From: Lysobacterales bacterium 15-68-25
Lineage (GTDB): Bacteria > Pseudomonadota > Gammaproteobacteria > Xanthomonadales > Rhodanobacteraceae
DNA length: 64,000 bases
Direction of reading: 5' to 3'
Assembly (NCBI GenBank): GCA_002279065.1
Contig: NCKB01000002.1
Location: 124,001 to 188,000, forward strand
A program made the position numbers and the translations under genes. This document shows positions 17,270 through 23,704 of the stretch, piece by piece. The notes beneath the pieces were generated by a model. That model ran no database searches and was not told where the DNA came from. It worked only from the letters and a program-made list of their open reading frames with translations. Every line of letters starts with the position of its first letter. Within the stretch, counting starts at the first letter, position 1.

Positions 17270-18325
17270 ATGTCCCGTCGGCTGCTGCCGCTGCTGATCC
17301 TCCTGCCCGCCCTGGCCAGCGCGCCGGCCACGGCCGCCGAGGCAGTGAAGACCCTGACCCCTGCACAGAAGCAGGCGCTGGACATCCGTACCGGCACCGC
17401 CCAGCCCGCCGAGCATGTGCCGCTGGACGGCCTGCCGGCGAAGGTCAGCGTGCCGCTGACCGGCAGCGCGGTGGTCACCGCGCCGTACGAGGGCGTGGTG
17501 GTCGAGTTGCTCGCGCGCGAGGGCCAGGTGGTTCAGCGCGGCCAGCCACTGGCCCGCATCCGCAGCCGCGAGGCGATGACGCTGGGAGCCGACCTGGCCG
17601 CAGCGCAGGGCGAGTTCCGCGTCGCCAGCGCGCAGGCCGATCGCGATCGCCAGCTGTTGGCCGAGGGCATCATCCCGGCAGCCCGGGCACAGGCCGACGA
17701 GGCCCGGCGCGCTGCGGCAGCGGCCCGCCTGCGCGAGCTGGAGGCGGCGCGCGCGATGGCACCCGCGGGCGCCGCGCCCGGCACCTATGAGCTGCGAGCA
17801 CCGATCGCCGGTCGCGTGCTGGAGCGCTCGTTGAAGCTGGGCGAGCCGGTCGCGATGTTCGCCAAGGCCTACGTACTGGCCGCGGGCAGCCAGGTGATGC
17901 TGGAAATGCAGGTGCCTTCCCGCGACGTGGCCACGCTGCGCCCCGGCCTGACGGTGCAGGTGGCCGGTGGCGGCGAGGGTCGGGTCAGCGAGATCGGCGG
18001 GGCGGTCGATCCGGCCAGCCAGACCGTGCGCGTGCGCGCCGAGGTCGACGGCGGTCGCCTGCTGGTCGGCCAGCAGACCCGCGCCACCCTGCTGCTGCCG
18101 GCACCGCCGGGAGCGGTGCGCGTCCCTTCCGAGGCGGTGGTCGAGCGCCAAGGCCAGGCCTGGGTCTACGTCGCCCGCGGCGGCGGCTATGTTGCGGTGC
18201 CGGTGCAGCGCCTGGCGCAGACCACCGGCGGCGAAAGCGTGGTGCTCGGCCCGATCGCCGCCGGCAGTGAGCTGGTGGTGCGCGGTGCCGCGCGCCTGGA
18301 CGCCATGCCGGCCGGGGGACAGTGA
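17270..18325 (+). CDS. RND efflux periplasmic adaptor (CzcB/CusB type)
   Basis: A 351-residue membrane-fusion protein that links the inner-membrane pump to the outer-membrane channel. Residues 1-24 are a signal peptide (SAPATAAEA). A lipoyl-type half-site (VVELLAREGQVVQRGQPLARI) is followed by an Ala/Arg-rich helical hairpin (about 100-160), the second lipoyl half (YELRAPIAGRVLERSLKLGE) and beta-barrel and proximal domains. There are no His- or Met-rich metal-chaperone extensions. The stop is one base before the pump start. Confidence 0.92.
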   Translation: MSRRLLPLLILLPALASAPATAAEAVKTLTPAQKQALDIRTGTAQPAEHVPLDGLPAKVSVPLTGSAVVTAPYEGVVVELLAREGQVVQRGQPLARIRSREAMTLGADLAAAQGEFRVASAQADRDRQLLAEGIIPAARAQADEARRAAAAARLRELEAARAMAPAGAAPGTYELRAPIAGRVLERSLKLGEPVAMFAKAYVLAAGSQVMLEMQVPSRDVATLRPGLTVQVAGGGEGRVSEIGGAVDPASQTVRVRAEVDGGRLLVGQQTRATLLLPAPPGAVRVPSEAVVERQGQAWVYVARGGGYVAVPVQRLAQTTGGESVVLGPIAAGSELVVRGAARLDAMPAGGQ

Positions 18326-18326
18326 C

Positions 18327-21300
18327 ATGCTGCGCCGGCTGATCGAATTCTCGCTGTCGCAGCGCCTGCTGGTGCTGCTGGCTGCCCTGGCGCTGGCCGC
18401 CGGGGGTGCCTGGGCTTTCATGCAGCTGCCGATCGACGCCTACCCGAACATCGCGCCGACCCAGGTGAAGCTGATCCTGAAGGCGCCGGGCATGACTCCG
18501 GAGGAGGTCGAGGCGCGCGTGGTCACGCCGCTGGAGATGGAGCTGCTCGGCATCCCCGACGCGGTGATGCTGCGCTCCACCGCCAAGTACGCGATCGCCG
18601 ACGTCACCCTCGATTTCCGCGACGGCACCGACATCTACTGGGCGCGCCAGCAGGTCGCCGAGCGCTTCGCCGCGGCGTCCGGATCGCTGCCGCCGGACAT
18701 CTCCGGCGGCCTGGCGCCGATCGCCACGCCGCTGTCGGACATGTACATGTTCACCATCGAGGGTGGCGGCCTGAGCCTGGCCGAGCGGCGCACGCTGCTG
18801 GACTGGACCATCCGCCCGGCGCTGCGCACGATTCCCGGCGTGGCTGACCTCAATGCGCTCGGTGGCGAGGTGCGCAGCTACCTGGTGGAGCCGGACCGCG
18901 CCCGCCTGTCCGCCGCCGGACTGCACTTCAGGGACGTGGTCGACGCGCTCGAACGCAACAACCGCAACGACGGCGCCGGTCGCCTGCGCGACGGTGACGA
19001 CGCGCTGATCGTGCGCGCCGAGGGCGCGCTGCGCAGCCTGGAGGACGTGCGCGAGGTGGTGATCGCCAGCCGCGATGGCGTGCCGGTGCGGGTGGGCGAC
19101 GTGGCCGAGGTGCGCTACGGCGCGATGACCCGCTACGGCGCGGTCACCCGCGACGGCGCGGGCGAGGCGGTCGAGGGCCTGGTGGTCGGCCTGCGCGGTG
19201 CCGACGCGCAGCGCGTGGTGCAGCAGGTGCAGGCCAAGCTCGCCGAACTGCAGGCCAGCTTCCCGCCCGGGGTGAAGGTGCAGGTGTTCTACGACCGCAG
19301 CGCGCTGATCGAGCGCGCGGTGGGTACGGTGAAGGACGCGCTGATCGAGGCCACGGTGCTGGTGGTGATCCTGCTGCTGCTGTTCCTCGGCGATGTGCGT
19401 GCCGCACTGGTGGTCTCGCTCACCCTGCCGATGGCCGCACTGTGCACCTTCATGCTGATGCAGATGTTCGGCATGAGCGCCAACCTGATGAGCCTGGGCG
19501 GCCTGGCGATCGCCATCGGCATGCTGGTGGATGCAGCGGTGGTGGTGGTGGAGAACACCGTCAGCCAGTTGTCGCCGCATGCCGGTGGGACGCAGCTGCC
19601 GCGACTGCACCGCATCTACCGCGCAGTGGTCGAGGTGGCCAAGCCGGTCACCGCCGGCATCGTGATCATCTGCCTGGTGTTCGTGCCGCTGCTCACCCTG
19701 CAGGGGCTGGAGGGCAAGCTGTTCGGGCCGGTGGCGCTGACCATCGTGTTCGCACTGGCCTCCTCGCTGGCGCTGTCGATGACGGTGATCCCGGTGCTGT
19801 GCTCGCTGTTGCTGCGCGAGCACGCGCACGGCGAGCCGTGGCTGATGCGGCAGATCGAGCGCGGCTACCGCCCGCTGCTCGACTGGTCGCTGGGCCATGG
19901 ACGCGCGATGGGCATCGGCGCCGGCGTGGTGCTGCTGCTCGGCGTGGGTGCGTACCTGGGCACCGGCAAGACCTTCATGCCGACGATGGATGAGGGCGAC
20001 ATGCTGGTGCAGCTGGTCAAGCAGCCGTCGATCAGCCTGGAGGCCTCGCGCGACCAGGACCTGGCGATCGAGCGGGCGATCAAGGCGAAGCTGCCCGAGG
20101 TGGAGCACGTCATCGCCCGGCTGGGTTCGGACGAGCTGGGCCTGGATCCGATGGGTCTCAACGAGACCGACATGTTCCTGCAGCTCAAGCCCAAGTCGGA
20201 GTGGCGCGAGCCCGACAACGCCTGGCTGGAAGAGCAGCTGCGCACGGTGATGGCGAATTTCCCGGGCATCGAATATGGCTTCACCCAGCCGATCCAGATG
20301 CGCGTGTCCGAGATGCTCACCGGCAGCCGCGGCGACGTGGCGGTGAAGGTGTTCGGCCCGGACCTGTCCACGCTGAACCAGCTCGCCAACCGCATCGCGG
20401 CGATCATGGAGGCGACCCAGGGCAGCCAGGACGTGATCGCGCAGACGCAGGAAGGCGTGCGTTACCTGCGCGTGCGCGTCGACCGCATGCTCGCCGGCCG
20501 CTATGGGCTGGACGTGTCGGCGGTGCAGGACGAGCTGCGCGGCCAGCTGGAAGGGCAGGGCGCCGGCGTGGTGCTGGAGCAGCAGCGGCGCACGCCGCTG
20601 CTGGTGCGCGGTGCGCCGTGGGTGGCGCAGACGCCGGCGCAGTTCGAGCGCCTCAGCCTGGCCCGCGGCGATGCCGGCGAGGTGCCGCTGGACCAGCTGG
20701 CGACCATCGAGCCGGGTGCCGGCCCGGTGCAGGTGCGTCGCGAGAACGGCTCGCGCTTCGCGCTGGTGCAGGCCAACGTGGCCGGGCGCGACCTGGTCGG
20801 CTTCGTCGAGGAAGCGCGCCAGCGCGTGCAGCAGCAGGTGCACCTGCCGGCCGGCTACTCGGTGACCTGGGGTGGCCAGTTCGAGAACCAGCAGCGTGCC
20901 GCCGCGCGCCTGGCAGTGGTGGTGCCGATCGCGCTGGGGCTGATCTTCCTGGTGCTGTTCTCCACCTTCGGTTCGGTGCGCCAGGCGGTGCTGATCCTGT
21001 GCAACGTGCCGTTCGCCCTGGTCGGCGGCATCGTCACGCTGTGGATCACCGGGCAGTACCTGTCGGTGCCCGCTTCGGTCGGCTTCATCGCGCTGCTCGG
21101 TATCGCCGTGCTCAACGGCCTGGTGCTGGTGACCCACTTCAACCAGCTTCGCGCCACCGGCCTGGCGATGGCCGAGGTCGTGCGGGAGGGTGCGCTGCGC
21201 CGCTTGCGGCCAGTGATGATGACCGCCTCGATCACCGCGCTGGGCCTGGTGCCGCTGCTGTTCGCCAGCGGCCCCGGCTCGGAGGTGCAACGGCCGCTGG

Positions 21301-21395
21301 CGATCGTGGTGATCGGCGGCCTGGTCACCTGTACCGCGCTCACCCTGCTGCTGCTGCCCGTGCTGTTCCGTCGCTACGGCGAGTCGAAGGCCTGA
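18327..21395 (+). CDS. Heavy-metal RND efflux pump (CusA/CzcA family)
   Basis: A 1022-residue proton-driven inner-membrane pump with twelve predicted helices and two large periplasmic loops. The N-terminus FSLSQRLLVLLAALALAA and PIDAYPNIAPTQVKL are typical of the heavy-metal class. In helix 4 the signature reads GGLAIAIGMLVDAAVVVVEN. The proton-relay Asp402 and Glu409 are present, but the first Asp of the CzcA motif (DFG) is replaced by Ala-Ile-Gly, as in Cu+/Ag+ pumps. Substrate specificity is therefore uncertain between divalent and monovalent metals. It is one base downstream of the adaptor and precedes DUF3240. Confidence 0.93.
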   Translation: MLRRLIEFSLSQRLLVLLAALALAAGGAWAFMQLPIDAYPNIAPTQVKLILKAPGMTPEEVEARVVTPLEMELLGIPDAVMLRSTAKYAIADVTLDFRDGTDIYWARQQVAERFAAASGSLPPDISGGLAPIATPLSDMYMFTIEGGGLSLAERRTLLDWTIRPALRTIPGVADLNALGGEVRSYLVEPDRARLSAAGLHFRDVVDALERNNRNDGAGRLRDGDDALIVRAEGALRSLEDVREVVIASRDGVPVRVGDVAEVRYGAMTRYGAVTRDGAGEAVEGLVVGLRGADAQRVVQQVQAKLAELQASFPPGVKVQVFYDRSALIERAVGTVKDALIEATVLVVILLLLFLGDVRAALVVSLTLPMAALCTFMLMQMFGMSANLMSLGGLAIAIGMLVDAAVVVVENTVSQLSPHAGGTQLPRLHRIYRAVVEVAKPVTAGIVIICLVFVPLLTLQGLEGKLFGPVALTIVFALASSLALSMTVIPVLCSLLLREHAHGEPWLMRQIERGYRPLLDWSLGHGRAMGIGAGVVLLLGVGAYLGTGKTFMPTMDEGDMLVQLVKQPSISLEASRDQDLAIERAIKAKLPEVEHVIARLGSDELGLDPMGLNETDMFLQLKPKSEWREPDNAWLEEQLRTVMANFPGIEYGFTQPIQMRVSEMLTGSRGDVAVKVFGPDLSTLNQLANRIAAIMEATQGSQDVIAQTQEGVRYLRVRVDRMLAGRYGLDVSAVQDELRGQLEGQGAGVVLEQQRRTPLLVRGAPWVAQTPAQFERLSLARGDAGEVPLDQLATIEPGAGPVQVRRENGSRFALVQANVAGRDLVGFVEEARQRVQQQVHLPAGYSVTWGGQFENQQRAAARLAVVVPIALGLIFLVLFSTFGSVRQAVLILCNVPFALVGGIVTLWITGQYLSVPASVGFIALLGIAVLNGLVLVTHFNQLRATGLAMAEVVREGALRRLRPVMMTASITALGLVPLLFASGPGSEVQRPLAIVVIGGLVTCTALTLLLLPVLFRRYGESKA

Positions 21396-21416
21396 CCGGG
21401 CCGCAAGGAGATTCCC

Positions 21417-21728
21417 ATGACGCTCATCCTCAAGCGGCTCACCATCCTCGCCGCACGTGAACTGGAAGAGACCCTGGTCGAGGCCCTGCTCGACCTGCAG
21501 CCGGCCCTGCCCGGCTTCACCACCGCGCTCGTCGCCGGCCACGGCGAAGGGTTCTCGCGGGCCTCGGTGCAGGAGTGCGTGCGCGGCCGCATCGACCGCC
21601 TGCAGTTGTGGATCGTGCTACCGGACAGCGACGTGCAGCGGGTGCTGGACATGCTGGCCGCGCGCTTCGCGCATAGCCGGCTGCGCTGGTGGATCGAGCC
21701 GGTCGAATCGATGGGAGAGCTGGCATGA
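21417..21728 (+). CDS. DUF3240 protein of the metal-efflux operon
   Basis: A 103-residue soluble protein (MTLILKRLTILAARELEETL) with the alternating strand/helix pattern of small ferredoxin-like or PII-like folds. It matches DUF3240, a family found with heavy-metal RND pumps and without a demonstrated role. A regulatory or metal-sensing part is only a guess. It has an AAGGAG ribosome site six nt before the ATG and overlaps the next gene by four bases (ATGA). Confidence 0.8.
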   Translation: MTLILKRLTILAARELEETLVEALLDLQPALPGFTTALVAGHGEGFSRASVQECVRGRIDRLQLWIVLPDSDVQRVLDMLAARFAHSRLRWWIEPVESMGELA

Positions 21729-23077
21729 AGCGCGTGCTGCTCGCTCTCGCCCTGGCCGCCGCGCTGACCGCGCCCGTCGCCCTTGCGCAACAGACCGCGC
21801 CGGACACTGCGCTGCCGCCGCAGGAACTGGTGCTGCGCGCGATCCAGTCCACGCCGGAAGTGCGCGCGGCGCAGGCGGTGCTCGACCGCGCCGAAGCCGA
21901 GGCGCGCATGCGCCAGGTCGGGCCGCACGAGCCCCAGCTCACGCTGATCCCGCAGACCCGCCGGATCGACGGCGATCGCCGCTACCGCGAGTGGGAAGTC
22001 GATCTGTCCCGCGGCGTGCGCTGGCCGAACAAGGCGCGGCTCGACCGCGAGATCGGCGCGGCCGGCCGCGAGGCAGCCAGCCTGGCGTTCGAGGATGCGC
22101 ACCATGCGGCGGCCCGTCGGCTGCTCGGACTGTGGACCGACTGGCAGCGCGCCGCCGCGGCCGCCACCTTGCGCGAGGCCCAGCTGGCGGCGTGGCAGCG
22201 CGAGCGCGCTGCGGTGAGCCGGCGTGTGCAACTCGGTGACGCGGCCGCACGCGACCGGATTGCGCTCGATGCCGCGGTGGCGCAGGCCGAGGCGGCCGTG
22301 GCACAGGCGCAGGCCGACGCGGATACCGCGCAATTGGCGCTGTCCTCGGCGTTTCCCGACCTGCCGCTGCCGGAACGCCTCCGCCTGCCGGCGGCGCCGA
22401 CACCGCTGGACGGCAGCGACAGCGCGTGGGTGGCACTGATCCAGCAGCGCAGCCACGAGATCGGCACCGCCGCGGCGATTGCCCGCAAGAAGGACGCCGA
22501 AGCGCGCCGCGCGCGGGCCGATCGCCTGCCGGACCCGCAGATCGGCCTGCGCATGATCAGCGACCGCGGCGGCCGCGAGCACGCCTTCGGCGTGACCGTG
22601 ACCATGCCGCTCGGTGTCTCCTATCGCGCGGCTGAAGCGGCCGCTGCCGGCGCCGATGCGATGGGCGCCGAGGCCGAGCTGGCGATGGTGCGCCGCGACG
22701 TCGGTCGCGACGCGCGCCAGGTGGTGACGCTGGCTCGCGCGCGCTACGCGATCTGGCAGCGCCAGCAGCAGGCGGCGCTGGCGACCGCCAGCAGTGCCGA
22801 CAAGGCAGAGCGCGGCTATGCGCTGGGCGAGCTGGGCCTGGACGAGATGCTGATCGCGCGGCGTGCCGCGCAGGAAGCGGAGCTGGCCGCCAGTCGTGCC
22901 GAGATCGACGCGATCGAATCGGTCACGCGGGTCAAGGTCGACGCCCACGCGGTGTGGCACCGCCACGATCCCGGCGACCACGACGAGGACCTGCCGGCTC
23001 CTGCCGACACCGGCACCGACACCGGCACCGCTTCGCTGCTCCACCCGGCCCTGCCGGCGTTGCCGGCGGGCAGCTGA
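21725..23077 (+). CDS. TolC-family outer-membrane efflux channel
   Basis: A 450-residue outer-membrane factor of the CzcC/CusC group. Residues 1-21 are a signal peptide (APVALAQQ). The rest consists of long Ala/Arg/Glu/Gln-rich amphipathic helices in two repeats, as expected for the TolC tunnel. The last 35 residues form a His- and Asp-rich hydrophilic tail (WHRHDPGDHDEDLP) that is unlike the core and could bind metal. No lipobox Cys follows the signal peptide. It is the last gene of the efflux operon. Confidence 0.9.
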   Translation: MKRVLLALALAAALTAPVALAQQTAPDTALPPQELVLRAIQSTPEVRAAQAVLDRAEAEARMRQVGPHEPQLTLIPQTRRIDGDRRYREWEVDLSRGVRWPNKARLDREIGAAGREAASLAFEDAHHAAARRLLGLWTDWQRAAAAATLREAQLAAWQRERAAVSRRVQLGDAAARDRIALDAAVAQAEAAVAQAQADADTAQLALSSAFPDLPLPERLRLPAAPTPLDGSDSAWVALIQQRSHEIGTAAAIARKKDAEARRARADRLPDPQIGLRMISDRGGREHAFGVTVTMPLGVSYRAAEAAAAGADAMGAEAELAMVRRDVGRDARQVVTLARARYAIWQRQQQAALATASSADKAERGYALGELGLDEMLIARRAAQEAELAASRAEIDAIESVTRVKVDAHAVWHRHDPGDHDEDLPAPADTGTDTGTASLLHPALPALPAGS

Positions 23078-23107
23078 GTGGCGCAGGAACTTTCGTCGCC
23101 CCGGGCA

Positions 23108-23136
23108 TTGACAGCGCCCTGCTGCAGCACAACAAT
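23108..23136 (+). promoter_or_regulatory. Putative promoter of the mgtA leader transcript
   Basis: TTGACA (23108-23113, a perfect -35 box), a 17-nt spacer, then AACAAT (23131-23136, four of six). Transcription would begin near 23143, about 230 nt before the first leader frame and 560 nt before mgtA. A GC-rich inverted repeat (23139-23156) sits at the expected start and would form a 5'-terminal hairpin. Confidence 0.5.
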
Positions 23137-23200
23137 CCGCGCGCCGTCCGGCGCGCTCGTGCCGGTCAGGCAACCCCAGTCCAACCAACCCAAGGCATAT

Positions 23201-23371
23201 GGACGTCTACCCTAGTCGCAACGCCGACTCCCGCGAGCATCGGGTGCCGGCGTTGCAGAACAAGTCGAACGCCTGCGGCGACCGCCAGCGGTCGGCCGAC
23301 GCTTTCCGCTAGGAAACGTCCGGCCCACCTCCCGACGGTGCCACAGGCACCGTAACCCGAGGAGATGGGCC
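23201..23371 (+). promoter_or_regulatory. Candidate structured leader / riboswitch-like RNA upstream of mgtA
   Basis: The region folds by eye into a closed multibranch element. P1 is GGACGT (23201-23206) with ACGTCC (23316-23321), continued by CCTAG (23211-23215) with CTAGG (23309-23313). P2 is GCAACGCCG (23218-23226) with CGGCGTTGC (23248-23256), plus an inner CCCG/CGGG. P3 (23264-23300) ends in GACCG/CGGTC. Directly after P1, GGCCCACCTCC (23322-23332) pairs with GGAGATGGGCC (23361-23371) apart from one mismatch. That would bury the Shine-Dalgarno site of the reading frame at 23373. A perfect 8-bp hairpin (23335-23353) caps it. This is the layout of an RNA that controls ribosome access. I do not recognise the core of the M-box, the yybP-ykoY element or another known riboswitch. 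The fold has not been computed or compared with homologues. Confidence 0.45.
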
Positions 23372-23372
23372 C

Positions 23373-23546
23373 ATGAAGCTCCTTCGCGATTCCCTCCGCT
23401 GGCGCGCCCTGCGTCCGCAGCTGTTCGGCTCGCGTTCGCGCGCCGAGCGCCGCTATACCGTCACCGTGCCGGCCCCGCGCAGCGTTTCCGCGCGTGTCGC
23501 CGAGCGCGCCAGCTCCACCCCGTCCACGCTGCCTGGCCTGCACTGA
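23373..23546 (+). CDS. 57-residue leader reading frame upstream of mgtA
   Basis: The frame starts MKLLRDSLRWRALRPQLF and is basic throughout (13 Arg), with no membrane helix or known domain. It has a strong ribosome site (GAGGAG, 23359-23364, 8 nt before ATG). Part of that site lies in the proposed masking helix. Third-position GC is high, as in real genes here. Its stop overlaps the start of a second short frame (TGATG). It may be a regulatory leader peptide for mgtA or a small protein in its own right. Nothing in the sequence gives a function. Confidence 0.45.
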   Translation: MKLLRDSLRWRALRPQLFGSRSRAERRYTVTVPAPRSVSARVAERASSTPSTLPGLH

Positions 23547-23650
23547 TGCGTTGCTGCGTCATCCGCAAGGGCTGGCCCCCGCCAGGCTCTCGGCAGCCGC
23601 GGTCGCAGGCGCGATCGCGGCCACGTTCGCTTGTACCGGCAGCCAGCTGA
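23546..23650 (+). CDS. 34-residue Pro/Arg-rich second leader frame
   Basis: The frame begins within the stop codon of the 57-residue frame (TGATG), so it could be translated by re-initiation. It reads MRCCVIRKGWPPPGSRQPR and continues with many Arg and Ser. The PPP run is a classic ribosome-pausing sequence that needs EF-P. Codon use is worse than in real genes here (CGA, CCA, GTA, GCA), as is common for attenuator peptides. Pro/Arg-rich leader peptides also precede mgtA in Salmonella (MgtL), but there is no sequence identity I can claim. It could be a chance frame. Confidence 0.3.
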   Translation: MRCCVIRKGWPPPGSRQPRSQARSRPRSLVPAAS

Positions 23651-23662
23651 CTCCCCTTCCTG

Positions 23663-23698
23663 GCTTCCGGCGTAACGCAAACCTGCAACGACGGAAGC
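23663..23698 (+). promoter_or_regulatory. Hairpin masking the mgtA ribosome site
   Basis: GCTTCCG (23663-23669) pairs perfectly with CGGAAGC (23692-23698). The right arm contains GGAAG, the only Shine-Dalgarno-like sequence before the mgtA ATG at 23705. TTTC follows the stem, too short for a confident terminator. It could block mgtA translation unless opened. Confidence 0.45.
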
Positions 23699-23704
23699 TT
23701 TCGC

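Noticed and set aside
17985-21542. 1185-residue open frame opposite the RND pump
   Set aside because: His/Gln/Arg-rich shadow of three real genes. No recognisable protein features.
23201-23371. Known Mg2+ riboswitch (M-box) or Mn2+ yybP-ykoY element
   Set aside because: The conserved core strings of those classes that I know are not present, so I leave the class open rather than assign one. A covariance search could overturn this.
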